Of a stretch of DNA of 64,000 nucleotides, positions 8,654-16,699 are shown piece after piece. The DNA comes from Marinobacter arenosus (GTDB lineage Bacteria; Pseudomonadota; Gammaproteobacteria; Pseudomonadales; Oleiphilaceae): the NCBI RefSeq assembly GCF_019264345.1, contig NZ_JAHVAO010000001.1, positions 1,302,001 to 1,366,000 on the forward strand, given 5' to 3'. The translations under genes and the position numbers were made by a program. Numbering within the stretch: the stretch's first letter is position 1; each line of letters opens with the position of its first letter. The notes under the pieces were generated by a model. The model was given only the letters and a program-made list of their open reading frames with translations. It was not told where the DNA came from and made no database searches.

Positions 8654-8676
8654 GAGGCCGCGCCTGGCGCGGCCTC
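8654..8676 (+). terminator. Intergenic hairpin between ldh and transporter gene
   Basis: GAGGCCGCG and CGCGGCCTC pair around a 5-base loop, 21 bases after the ldh stop. There is no run of T after it, so it may reduce readthrough or protect the upstream message rather than terminate fully. Confidence 0.5.
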
Positions 8677-8718
8677 TGCTTCCCCCCAACAAAAACAAGT
8701 ACCAAGCAGGAGACAGTT

Positions 8719-10131
8719 ATGTCTGTATCACAATCAGGTAGTGCCACCTACTCGGAGGCACTGGAAGGCTCCAACGCCAAGCGCGGGCTCTGGTCCTCGC
8801 GTCTCGCCTTCATTCTCGCGGCGACCGGCTCCGCCGTAGGCCTGGGTAACATCTGGAAGTTTCCCTACATCACCGGCGAAAACGGTGGCGGCGCGTTTGT
8901 CCTGACCTACCTTCTGTGCATCGCCGCCGTCGGCCTGCCGATCATGATGGCCGAAGTCCTCATTGGCCGTCGTGGTGGCCGCAGCCCGGTCAACAGCCTG
9001 CGACTGATTGCCGAACGCGACCGGTTGAAGCCGGCCTGGCGCATGGTGGGCGCCGTCGGTGTGCTCGCGGGCTTCCTGATCCTGTCTTTCTATTCCGTGA
9101 TCGGTGGCTGGGCAGTGTCCTATGTGGGCACCGCGGCCAGTGGTCAGTTGGTGGGCCAGTCCGCAGAGGCGATTGGCGCGATCTTCTCCGGCCTGCTGAG
9201 CGATCCGATGACCCTGCTGACCTGGCACACGGTGTTCATGGCACTGGTCATGGTGGTGGTCGCCAAGGGCGTGCGTTCAGGCCTTGAGCGCGCCGTGAGC
9301 ATCCTGATGCCCGGCCTCTTTATCCTGCTGCTGATCGTGGTCGGTTATGCCATGACCACCGGTGAGTTCGGCCGTGCGGCCAGCTTCCTGTTCCAGCCGG
9401 ACTTTTCCAAGCTGACTACCTCCGGCCTGCTGGTGGCACTGGGCCACGCGTTCTTCACCCTGAGCCTGGGCATGGCGGTGATGATGGCCTACGGCTCCTA
9501 TCTGCCGAAGAACATTTCCATTGCCAAGACCTCCATTGCCGTTTCCGTCATTGATACCGGTGTCGCCCTGCTGGCCGGCATGGCCATCTTCCCGCTCGTC
9601 TTTGCCAACGGCCTCGAGCCAGGCGCCGGCCCCGGCCTGATCTTCCAGACCCTGCCGCTGGCCTTTGGTCAGATGCCCATGGGTAGCCTGTTCGGCACGC
9701 TCTTCTTCGTACTGCTGATATTTGCCGCCTGGACGTCCGGCATTTCCCTGCTGGAACCGATCGTGGAGTGGCTGGAAGAACAGAAGGGCATGAACCGCAC
9801 CGTCAGCACCCTGGGCGCTGGCTTCGTGTGCTGGGCACTGGGCATTGCCTCCATCCTGTCCCTGAACCTGTGGTCGGATTTCGCCCCGCTGGGCAGCATC
9901 GCCATGTTCGAGGGCAAGACCATCTTCGATCTGCTGGACTTTTTCACCGCCAACATTCTGTTGCCACTGGGTGGGCTCCTGGTCGCCGTGTTCGCCGGCT
10001 GGGTGATGTCCCGCGAGGCCATCGAGAAAGAGCTCGCGCTGTCCGGGCCGATGTTCAAGCTGTGGTACGTGACCATTCGCTACTTCACGCCCGTTGCCGT
10101 TGCGGCGGTGTTCATCTACAACCTCGTATAA
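8719..10131 (+). CDS. Sodium-dependent transporter, NSS (SNF/SLC6) family
   Basis: 470-aa inner-membrane symporter with about 11-12 membrane helices. The first helix carries the family signature ATGSAVGLGNIWKFPY (about residues 34-49) with the unwound glycines that bind sodium and substrate, followed by NGGGAFVLTYLL. Bacterial members (LeuT, MhsT) import amino acids with sodium. Its position directly after leucine dehydrogenase suggests uptake of branched-chain or other hydrophobic amino acids for catabolism; that substrate is an inference. Start at ATG after GCAGGAGACAGTT. Confidence 0.9.
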   Translation: MSVSQSGSATYSEALEGSNAKRGLWSSRLAFILAATGSAVGLGNIWKFPYITGENGGGAFVLTYLLCIAAVGLPIMMAEVLIGRRGGRSPVNSLRLIAERDRLKPAWRMVGAVGVLAGFLILSFYSVIGGWAVSYVGTAASGQLVGQSAEAIGAIFSGLLSDPMTLLTWHTVFMALVMVVVAKGVRSGLERAVSILMPGLFILLLIVVGYAMTTGEFGRAASFLFQPDFSKLTTSGLLVALGHAFFTLSLGMAVMMAYGSYLPKNISIAKTSIAVSVIDTGVALLAGMAIFPLVFANGLEPGAGPGLIFQTLPLAFGQMPMGSLFGTLFFVLLIFAAWTSGISLLEPIVEWLEEQKGMNRTVSTLGAGFVCWALGIASILSLNLWSDFAPLGSIAMFEGKTIFDLLDFFTANILLPLGGLLVAVFAGWVMSREAIEKELALSGPMFKLWYVTIRYFTPVAVAAVFIYNLV

Positions 10132-10140
10132 CCTTCGTCC

Positions 10141-10162
10141 GGGGACGGCTTCGGCCGTCCCC
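10141..10162 (+). terminator. Strong UUCG tetraloop hairpin after transporter gene
   Basis: GGGGACGGC, TTCG loop, GCCGTCCCC: a perfect 9-bp stem with a very stable tetraloop, 10 bases after the stop codon. No U-tract follows, so it is a likely transcript end or 3' protector rather than a textbook intrinsic terminator. Confidence 0.65.
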
Positions 10163-10281
10163 GCCCTCACGAACAGGGCTCGTCGCCGATGATGACCGGT
10201 TTATGGCCCGTAATAACCGGCCACTGTCCCCCTCTTTACCGTAATCTCATTGTGTCGAACAATCATGCAATGAGGTAGTCC

Positions 10282-11118
10282 ATGTCAGCAGTCACCGCGT
10301 CTTTTCCCGTACGTCGTCAGGACTTCGGCTTTGAAGAAGTGCCCAGGCACTGGGTCGACAGCGATCCGTTCATGACCCACCTGTTCAACGCCCTCTCGGC
10401 GCTGTTTCCGGACGGTGAGCGTTTCTTCGTCAACAGCGTGCGGGCGGTCCGGGACAAGATCAACGATCCCCAGCTGCAGAAGGACATTGGCGCGTTTATT
10501 GGTCAGGAGGCCATGCACGCCAAGGAGCACGGCCACTTCAACGAGGGCGCCATTCGCCAGGGATTCGACATCAAGAAGCTGGAGGGCTGGACCCGGGGTT
10601 TCCTGTCGGTCAAGGATCTTCCGCTGCTGAACAACAAACGGGCGCACCTGGCCGCCACGGTTGCCCTTGAGCACTTCACCGGCATTCTGTCTGCCCAGTT
10701 GCTCAAGCGCGAGGATCTGGTCAACGCGATCGATCCGTCCATGCGCACCCTGTGGGCCTGGCACTGTGTTGAGGAGAATGAACACAAAGCGGTGGCTTTC
10801 GACACCTACCAGCAGCTCTATGACAAAACCGTGGTGGATTACGCCATCCGGATGGGCGTGATGGCCCTGATCACCACGCTGATCATGGTGGCCATCCACG
10901 GCTTTATCGTGGAACTGATGCGGGAGGACAAACAGCTGCTGAACCTGCGTTCCTGGGCCAAGGGACTGAACCGCGTGTGGGGCCGGGGAGGCCTGTTCAC
11001 GGCCATCATTCCAGAGTACCTGGACTATTTTCGTCCCAGCTTCCATCCCTGGGACCACGACACCGAGTTCCTGCTCAACCGGTGGCGCAAGCAGCTCGGC
11101 TTCAAGAAAGCCGCCTAG
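10282..11118 (+). CDS. COG3687 metal-dependent hydrolase family (ferritin-like di-iron)
   Basis: 278 aa, family PF10118. The conserved carboxylate/histidine pattern of a four-helix metal site is clear: GQEAMHAKEHGHFNEG (about residues 73-88), VALEHFTG (about 130) and VEENEHKAVAFD (about 162-173). A hydrophobic stretch at about 190-210 (MGVMALITTLIMVAIHGFI) may touch the membrane. The catalytic reaction is not established despite the family name. Monocistronic; ATG preceded by TGAGGTAGTC. Confidence 0.78.
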   Translation: MSAVTASFPVRRQDFGFEEVPRHWVDSDPFMTHLFNALSALFPDGERFFVNSVRAVRDKINDPQLQKDIGAFIGQEAMHAKEHGHFNEGAIRQGFDIKKLEGWTRGFLSVKDLPLLNNKRAHLAATVALEHFTGILSAQLLKREDLVNAIDPSMRTLWAWHCVEENEHKAVAFDTYQQLYDKTVVDYAIRMGVMALITTLIMVAIHGFIVELMREDKQLLNLRSWAKGLNRVWGRGGLFTAIIPEYLDYFRPSFHPWDHDTEFLLNRWRKQLGFKKAA

Positions 11119-11133
11119 CCTTCTCCCGGTTGC

Positions 11134-12036
11134 TCAGAGATGATCCAGGGAGGCCTTCAGGGTCTCCCCGATTCGTGCGTTCAGTTTCAGATCCACCAAC
11201 GGCTCGGCACGGGTCCGGCCCAGGTTGAGCGTGGCGATGGGCTTGCCCCAGTCGTTGGCATACCGACAGAACCGGAACCCCGAATACACCATCAGTGACG
11301 AGCCGACCACCAGCAGCGCATCGCTGGCCTTGAGAACGTCCATCGCCGAATAGACCCGGTCCTTTGGCACATAGTCCCCGAAGAACACCACGTCCGGCTT
11401 CAGAATACCGTCGCATCTGGGGCAGTCTGCGGGCCGGAAATCGCTGAAATCCACTTCCAGATCCGCATCGCCATCCGGCGCCGTACCTGCGCGATAATGA
11501 CCGTACCCGGGGTTCAGCTGGGCGCAGCGGTCATGCACGTCATCCCGGGGGCAGCGATACCCACAGCTCATGCAGATCACCTCATCGGCCCGGCCGTGCA
11601 AATCGGTAACGGCCCGGGTGCCCGCTTTCTGGTGCAACCGGTCCACGTTCTGGGTAACCACCAGGTTGCTGTGGTTGAGCAGTTCCAGATCGGAAATATG
11701 ATGGTGCGAGGGATTCGGCGTGGCGTTTCGCATCACGGGCCAGCCAATGAGACTGCGTCCCCAGTAACGCTGGCGGGTCTCGAAACTGTCCATGAAGGCT
11801 TGATGCTGGACCGGCTGCTTGCGCTTCCAGGCACCATCTTCGTCCCGGTAATCCGGAATGCCCGAGTCTGTGCTTACTCCGGCCCCAGTCAAAATCAGAA
11901 GTCTGGGGTGCTTCCGGATAAAGTCCGCCAGCAGCCAACCGGCATGCTCCGGTTCGTGCAGTACGGGCGCCTCATCCGGCTCCGGCAGACGCTGGCTGGA
12001 GCTGAAAGGCCGTGTTCGATGGTGCATCACAGGCAT
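11134..12036 (-). CDS. Class II (SIRT4-like) NAD-dependent sirtuin
   Basis: 300-aa NAD-dependent protein deacylase or ADP-ribosyltransferase. NAD-binding GAGVSTDSGIPDYR (about residues 48-61), TQNVDRLHQKAG and catalytic HG in TDLHGR. The zinc site is CMSC followed by CPRC with a 45-50 residue insert containing LNPGYG, APDGDADL and then LKPDVVFFGD, the pattern of class II sirtuins such as human SIRT4. I start at ATG 12036 (GGAGG four bases upstream); an ATG at 12027 has better spacing. Follows the spermidine-synthase-like gene by 16 bases, so they are probably cotranscribed. Substrates are unknown. Confidence 0.85.
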   Translation of the reverse strand: MPVMHHRTRPFSSSQRLPEPDEAPVLHEPEHAGWLLADFIRKHPRLLILTGAGVSTDSGIPDYRDEDGAWKRKQPVQHQAFMDSFETRQRYWGRSLIGWPVMRNATPNPSHHHISDLELLNHSNLVVTQNVDRLHQKAGTRAVTDLHGRADEVICMSCGYRCPRDDVHDRCAQLNPGYGHYRAGTAPDGDADLEVDFSDFRPADCPRCDGILKPDVVFFGDYVPKDRVYSAMDVLKASDALLVVGSSLMVYSGFRFCRYANDWGKPIATLNLGRTRAEPLVDLKLNARIGETLKASLDHL

Positions 12037-12052
12037 ACAACCTCCGGTCGAT

Positions 12053-12784
12053 TCAGCCCGGCTTGCGGGCCACATACACGGTGTTGAACGATTCCCTGTT
12101 CTGGAACGGATTGAAGAAGGTTACAACATGGCAGGCGACATCGGTAAACACCTCTCGCAATACCGTCATGAACTCGTCATCTTCGCCTTCGTTTGACCAC
12201 ATGGCAAAAATGCCTCGCGGCTTGAGTTGCCTGGCCATCCGTCCGATGTTGTCCACGGTGTAGAAACTGGCGTTGGAATCGTGCAGCAGTGCCCGGGGCG
12301 AGTGATCAATGTCCAGCAGGATGGCGTCGAAGGTTTTGCCCGGGGACTCGGGATCGAAACCGCCCGTATCGGGCTCGGCGATAGCCAGGTCGAAGAAGCT
12401 GCCGTGGACATAACGACTGCGGGCATCGGCGTTGATATCGGCGCCAAGCGGCACCAGCGCCTGCTGGTGCCAGCGAATGACCGGCTCCAGGTACTCGACA
12501 ATCAACAACTCACCTACCCGCTCATGCTTGAGCGCGGCAACGGCCGTATAGCCCAGTCCCAGCCCGCCAACGACGACACTGAGGTTATCGCCTTCGGTTT
12601 CCTTCAGGCCAAGGTCCGACAGGGCGACCTCGGCGTCCACGAACATGCTGGACATCAGGAATTCTTCGCCCAGTTTGACCTCGAAGATATCCCGGTCGCC
12701 GATCGCCGGAATCTTCCGCCGCCGAAGGGTTATCTCACCGATTTCGGAGGGTTGGCTGTCGATTTGTTCGAAAAGAAGTCCCAA
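12053..12784 (-). CDS. Spermidine synthase-like methyltransferase-fold protein
   Basis: 243 aa with a Rossmann fold of the spermidine synthase group: VVVGGLGLGYTAVAAL (about residues 70-85) as the glycine-rich loop, LLIVEYLEPVI with the acidic residue that would contact the donor, and DAILLDIDHSP. The N-terminal half of true spermidine synthases is shortened, and the polyamine-site motifs are not evident, so the substrate is unknown. The TTG start at 12784 has AAGAGG 7 bases upstream, and the residues from it match the usual family N-terminus (LLFEQIDSQP). In a minus-strand run with the sirtuin. Confidence 0.7.
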   Translation of the reverse strand: MGLLFEQIDSQPSEIGEITLRRRKIPAIGDRDIFEVKLGEEFLMSSMFVDAEVALSDLGLKETEGDNLSVVVGGLGLGYTAVAALKHERVGELLIVEYLEPVIRWHQQALVPLGADINADARSRYVHGSFFDLAIAEPDTGGFDPESPGKTFDAILLDIDHSPRALLHDSNASFYTVDNIGRMARQLKPRGIFAMWSNEGEDDEFMTVLREVFTDVACHVVTFFNPFQNRESFNTVYVARKPG

Positions 12785-12838
12785 GGGTTTGCCTCTTTGT
12801 CTGGGTTCTTGGCTGGCCTGTTTTGGCTTTGTGCTATC

Positions 12839-12945
12839 GCAGGCGGTGCCCCCTTTTCAAAACCCGCTCCTTCGGCACGTCCATGTGACGCTTGAGCTAC
12901 GCCATCCATGGCTTCGCACAGTTTTGAAAAGCGAGCTCCGCCTGC
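12839..12945 (-). repeat. Inverted-repeat element, copy A (conserved core, AT-rich stem)
   Basis: Arms 12839-12863 and 12921-12945 pair at 22 of 25 positions and contain CTTTTCAAAAC / GTTTTGAAAAG. They enclose a 57-base core that, read on the minus strand, begins TGTGCGAAGCCATGGATGG and continues with AGCTCAAGCGTCACATGGA. Copy B at 13562 has nearly the same core but a completely different stem. It begins 9 bases beyond the DUF1415 stop codon. No coding sequence is supported here. Confidence 0.85.
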
Positions 12946-12953
12946 TCCCCGTT

Positions 12954-13517
12954 TTACTCCCCGGCGTTCCCGGAGTTCTTCAGACACTTCGTGAGAATAT
13001 CCCGCATTTTGTCAGCACCGAGGTTTTCCATCAGTTCGATGTTTCTCTGTGGAATCCCATCTACGTCCGGATAACTTTCAATCGCCGCTTCCAGACTGGC
13101 CTCGCGCAGCAGGTGAAGCATGGGATACGGCGACCGATTGGTGTAATTCTCCGCCGAATCCGGTCCTGTGCCTTCGAACTGATAATCCGGATGGAAGCTC
13201 GCAACCTGGTATACGCCTTCCATCTCGAGATAGGCCAACAAGCCATCGGCCGCATCCAGAAATTCATTGTAGGCGTCAAAATCCTGCAAAACACCGGGGT
13301 GAATCAGCACCGTGGTTTCAACGTCGGGCTCATCATCCAGACGCTGCAGCTCCGAGTGCAGTGCCTGCAGGAGGTCGTCTTCAGTCGTTGCCTCAGACAC
13401 CACGAACCGGACACGATTCCGGACCAGCTCGCGCTTGGCGAACGGACAAAGGTTGTAGCCAACGACTACGTCTTCAACCCATTTCCGGGATGCTTCAATT
13501 ACCGCTGCTTCGTTCAT
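12954..13517 (-). CDS. DUF1415 family protein
   Basis: 187 aa, the usual family length. Recognisable features are KWVEDVVVGYNLCPFAKREL near the N-terminus and a run of conserved Asp, His and Pro residues in TVLIHPGVLQDFDAYNEFL, followed by SFHPDYQFEG and the NRSPYPMLHLLRE segment. Function is unknown. I start at 13517 because AGGAATCGAGT precedes that ATG; the longer frame upstream runs into repeat copy B. It is the only gene in the window bracketed by two copies of the same inverted-repeat element. Confidence 0.85.
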   Translation of the reverse strand: MNEAAVIEASRKWVEDVVVGYNLCPFAKRELVRNRVRFVVSEATTEDDLLQALHSELQRLDDEPDVETTVLIHPGVLQDFDAYNEFLDAADGLLAYLEMEGVYQVASFHPDYQFEGTGPDSAENYTNRSPYPMLHLLREASLEAAIESYPDVDGIPQRNIELMENLGADKMRDILTKCLKNSGNAGE

Positions 13518-13561
13518 ACTCGATTCCTGTTGAAGCCGGCCGCAAACTCGGCAGTCTGGTC

Positions 13562-13669
13562 GGACAAGCGGGTCGGGCTGTCCAGAACTGTGCGGAGCCA
13601 TGGATGGCGGAGCTCAAGCGCCACATGGATGTGCTTGAGCGGGTTCTGGACAGCCCGACCCGCTTGTCC
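13562..13669 (+). repeat. Inverted-repeat element, copy B (conserved core, GC-rich stem)
   Basis: Perfect 27-bp arms at 13562-13588 and 13643-13669 (GGACAAGCGGGTCGGGCTGT and onward) enclose a 54-base core TGTGCGGAGCCATGGATGG...AGCTCAAGCGCCACATGGA. The core differs from copy A by about four substitutions and a 3-base gap, while the arms share no sequence with copy A. Oriented opposite to copy A and located 20 bases beyond the ybiT stop codon. Confidence 0.9.
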
Positions 13670-13689
13670 AGCCCCCGCAAAACCAAGAA

Positions 13690-15276
13690 TTAAAGGTAAC
13701 CCTGGCTCCGAAGGTAATCATCATAAGAGCCACTGAAATCCGTCACCCCATCCGCACTCAATTCGATAATGCGCGTCGCCAGCGAAGAAACAAACTCCCG
13801 ATCATGGCTGACAAAGATCAGTGTGCCGGGGTAGTTCTCCAGCGCCAGGTTCAACGCTTCGATGGACTCCATGTCCAGGTGGTTGGTGGGCTCATCCATC
13901 AACATCACGTTGGGCTTCTGCAGAATCAGCTTGCCAAAGAGCATACGACCCTGCTCACCACCTGAGATCACCCGTACCGATTTACCGATGTCATCACCCG
14001 AGAACAGCATCCGCCCGAGGGTGCCGCGCACCAGCTGCTCGCCGCCCGTCGTCCACTGGGCCATCCAGTCGGTCAGGGTTTCATCGTCGGCGAAATCGGC
14101 GGTGTGGTCCTGGGCGAAGTAGCCGACCTCGGCGCTGTCGGTCCACTTCACTTCGCCGCCGTCGGGCTCATAGGCGCCTGCCATGCACTGGAGCAACGTG
14201 GTTTTGCCGATGCCGTTGGGCCCGATGATGGCCACGCGCTCGCCGGCCTCGACCTGCAGGTTCAGTTTGTTGAACAGTGCCTCGCCGTCGAAGCCCTTCG
14301 TCAGGTCCTTCAGTGTCACCGCCTGGCGATGCAGCTTCTTGCCCTGCTCGAACCGGATGAACGGGCTGACCCGGCTGGACGGCTTCACCTCTTCCAGCTG
14401 GATCTTGTCGATCTGGCGGGCCCGGGAGGTGGCCTGCTTGGCCTTGGAGGCGTTGGCCGAGAACCGGCTGACGAACTGCTGCAGTTCGGCAATCTGGGCC
14501 TTTTTCTTGGCGTTGTCCGCCATCATGCGCTCGCGGGCCTGGGTGGCGGCGGTCATGTACTCGTCGTAGTTGCCGGGGAACAGCCTCAACTCCCCGTAAT
14601 CCAGGTCCGCCATGTGGGTGCACACGCTGTTCAGGAAGTGGCGGTCGTGGGAGATGATGATCATGGTGCTGTTCCGGGCCACCAGAATGTTTTCCAGCCA
14701 GCGGATGGTGTTGATATCCAGGTGGTTGGTGGGCTCATCGAGCAGCAGCACATCGGGATCGGAAAACAGCGCCTGGGCGAGCAATACCCGAAGCTTCCAA
14801 CCCGGAGCCAGGGCGCTCATCGGACCATTGTGCTCCTCAAGCGGAATTTCCAGGCCCAGCAACAGCTCGCCGGCGCGGGATTCGGCGGTGTAGCCATCCA
14901 TCTCGGCGAACTGTACTTCCAGGTCCGCCACGGCCATGCCGTCTTCCTCGCTCATCTCGGCCTGGGAATAGATCCAGTCCCGTTCCTTCTTCACCTGCCA
15001 GAGTTCTTCGTGGCCCATGATCACGGTATCCATCACCGTGCAGTCCTCGTAGGCAAACTGGTCCTGGCGCAGTTTACCCAGACGGACGTTCGGCTCCAGC
15101 ATGACCTGGCCGGACGACGGCTCGAGATCGCCACCGAGAATTTTCATCAGCGTGGATTTGCCGCAGCCGTTGGCGCCGATCAGGCCGTACCGGTTGCCAT
15201 TGCCGAATTTGGCAGACACGTTTTCAAACAGGGGCTTGGCCCCGAACTGCATGGTGATATTGGCGGTGGAAATCAA
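13690..15276 (-). CDS. ybiT: ABC-F family ATPase YbiT
   Basis: 528-aa soluble protein with two ABC ATPase domains, no membrane segments. First Walker [10 protein letters not shown] (about 35-43) and [11 protein letters not shown]; the first signature is degenerate ([11 protein letters not shown]), as in E. coli YbiT. The linker has the family runs [22 protein letters not shown]; second Walker [10 protein letters not shown] and normal signature [12 protein letters not shown] with [19 protein letters not shown] proteins act on the ribosome rather than transporting solutes. TTG start at 15276, the same N-terminal length as E. coli YbiT. Followed 20 bases later by repeat copy B. Confidence 0.93.
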   Translation of the reverse strand: MISTANITMQFGAKPLFENVSAKFGNGNRYGLIGANGCGKSTLMKILGGDLEPSSGQVMLEPNVRLGKLRQDQFAYEDCTVMDTVIMGHEELWQVKKERDWIYSQAEMSEEDGMAVADLEVQFAEMDGYTAESRAGELLLGLEIPLEEHNGPMSALAPGWKLRVLLAQALFSDPDVLLLDEPTNHLDINTIRWLENILVARNSTMIIISHDRHFLNSVCTHMADLDYGELRLFPGNYDEYMTAATQARERMMADNAKKKAQIAELQQFVSRFSANASKAKQATSRARQIDKIQLEEVKPSSRVSPFIRFEQGKKLHRQAVTLKDLTKGFDGEALFNKLNLQVEAGERVAIIGPNGIGKTTLLQCMAGAYEPDGGEVKWTDSAEVGYFAQDHTADFADDETLTDWMAQWTTGGEQLVRGTLGRMLFSGDDIGKSVRVISGGEQGRMLFGKLILQKPNVMLMDEPTNHLDMESIEALNLALENYPGTLIFVSHDREFVSSLATRIIELSADGVTDFSGSYDDYLRSQGYL

Positions 15277-15470
15277 GAAAGAAACCTATCAACGTGAGGG
15301 CCGACAGTGCACCCAGGCACTGGCGCCGGCGAAAGAAAGCCGGCATTGTACAGGTTTGCAGCCCAGACCGTGAGACCGGAGAAACACGGATAAAAAGCGC
15401 TTGCCTCAGGCGGTGGGTACGGGCAGCATTCCCGTTCTGATGTATCCATACACCCAAGAGGAGTCCGACC

Positions 15471-15749
15471 ATGGCACAGGCAACAGCACGCCACATCCTG
15501 GTAGAGAGCGAAGCAAAGTGTGAAGAATTGAAGAAGGCCATCGAAGGTGGCCAGGATTTCGCGGAAGTCGCGAAGCAGCACTCATCCTGTCCGTCCGGCC
15601 GCAATGGCGGCGACCTGGGTGCGTTTGGCCCAGGCCAGATGGTCCCCGAGTTCGACAAAGCTGTATTCAACAGCGAACTGAACACCGTGATCGGTCCGAT
15701 CAAGACCCAGTTCGGCTACCACCTGCTGGAAGTGACCAGCCGCAGCTAA
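15471..15749 (+). CDS. ppiC: Parvulin-type peptidyl-prolyl isomerase PpiC
   Basis: 92-aa cytosolic proline isomerase, standard length for E. coli PpiC/Par10. Family signature ARHILVESE, then FAEVAKQHSSCPSGRNGGDLGAFGPGQMVPEFDKAVF and the C-terminal GPIKTQFGYHLLEV. No signal peptide, so it acts in the cytoplasm. ATG after GAGGAGTCCGACC. The stop codon overlaps the start of the VanZ-like gene (TAATG), indicating translational reinitiation. Confidence 0.93.
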   Translation: MAQATARHILVESEAKCEELKKAIEGGQDFAEVAKQHSSCPSGRNGGDLGAFGPGQMVPEFDKAVFNSELNTVIGPIKTQFGYHLLEVTSRS

Positions 15750-16699
15750 TGGGTTTTGGCCCGTCGCAAAAGCACGCCCGCAAGAGTCAGCGTCTGCAAA
15801 CGCTGGCTTTCGCGGGCGTTCTCGTCATGGCACCACTGTTTTTCATGGGTGGCCCCGACTGGCTGCCCGGGCCTCTGAACACCTCCGTGTGGAACCTGGG
15901 CCACATCGCGTTCTTCGCCCTGCTGACGCTGGTTCTGCGCCCGTGGCGGTGGCTGGAAGGCTGGCGGCTCTGGCTGGCTGCGACCGTGATCATGCTGGTG
16001 GCTGGTGCACTGATTGAAGCCGCCCAGTCGCAACTGGGACGGGATGCAGACTGGCGGGATGTCCTGCGCAATCTTACCGGGGTCTGGCTGATTCTGGCCT
16101 GGCAGCCACTGATCGGGCGTCCGCTCCGGCACAACGCCTTGATGATCGGGGTGGCCGCCGCCACCAGCCTGTTGGTGATTGTCGAGCTGGGCGCCACCGG
16201 TATCGTCGCGGCCCGGCAGTTCGAGCTGAGCAACCAGTTGCCGCAACTGTACAACTTCGATCACGAGGATCCCTCGCCCTACTGGCTCGGCGACCTCGAA
16301 CCGTCTCCCAATCCGGTTCAGGATGACGCCAAGAGCCTGAGGATTGAGCTGGACACCGACCGATACTCGGGCGCGTCCCTGATCAACCTGCCGGCTGACT
16401 GGCGCCAGTACGACACCCTGAGGATCAGCCTGTTCAACCCGGACCCAACCCCCCTACCACTGACGCTCCGGATCAACGATCTGATGCACGAACATGGCGA
16501 CAACGCCCACAGCGATCGCTACAACACCTCGTTCACGCTCGCTCCAGGCCCTCACACACTGACACTGGCCCTGAACGATGTCCGGAACGCGCCCAGCGAC
16601 CGCACCATGGATATGAGCCGCGTGCATCGGCTGACCCTCTTCGCCGTCCGGCTGCCTACGCCAAGAACCGTCTACCTGCTTGATCTCAGACTGGATTGA
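15749..16699 (+). CDS. VanZ-like membrane protein with C-terminal soluble domain
   Basis: 316 aa. Residues 20-160 have four hydrophobic helices with the VanZ-like motif NLGHIAFFALLTL and IEAAQSQLGRDADWRDVLRNLTG. The remaining half is a predicted extracytoplasmic beta-rich domain with paired features such as YDTLRISLFNPDP and LTLRINDLMHEHGD, resembling a carbohydrate-binding-type sandwich; that likeness is by eye. The start ATG shares a base with the ppiC stop. Codons 9-24 form a strong hairpin. Its last 14 bases overlap the M24-like gene on the other strand. Confidence 0.75.
   Translation: MGFGPSQKHARKSQRLQTLAFAGVLVMAPLFFMGGPDWLPGPLNTSVWNLGHIAFFALLTLVLRPWRWLEGWRLWLAATVIMLVAGALIEAAQSQLGRDADWRDVLRNLTGVWLILAWQPLIGRPLRHNALMIGVAAATSLLVIVELGATGIVAARQFELSNQLPQLYNFDHEDPSPYWLGDLEPSPNPVQDDAKSLRIELDTDRYSGASLINLPADWRQYDTLRISLFNPDPTPLPLTLRINDLMHEHGDNAHSDRYNTSFTLAPGPHTLTLALNDVRNAPSDRTMDMSRVHRLTLFAVRLPTPRTVYLLDLRLD
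15774..15819 (+). other. Long RNA hairpin at the start of the VanZ-like gene
   Basis: ACGCCCGC (15774) pairs with GCGGGCGT (15812), and inside it GTCAGCGT pairs with ACGCTGGC around a 6-base CTGCAA loop; the 4-base junctions also mostly pair. Total about 20 bp including G-U pairs and one mismatch. It sits 25 bases after the ppiC stop, inside codons 9-24 of the next gene, so it could either stabilise ppiC mRNA or limit expression of the VanZ-like gene. Confidence 0.6.

Noticed and set aside
9277..10170. 297-codon minus-strand frame opposite the NSS transporter
   Set aside because: Gln/Gly/Asp-rich translation of antisense membrane helices; no independent signals.
12645..13736. Long plus-strand frame spanning the DUF1415 gene and both inverted repeats
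   Set aside because: It crosses repeat elements and is opposite the conserved DUF1415 gene; no domain is visible.
14104..15297. 397-codon frame on the plus strand inside ybiT
   Set aside because: Antisense shadow of a conserved ABC-F gene; no ribosome-binding site or recognisable fold.
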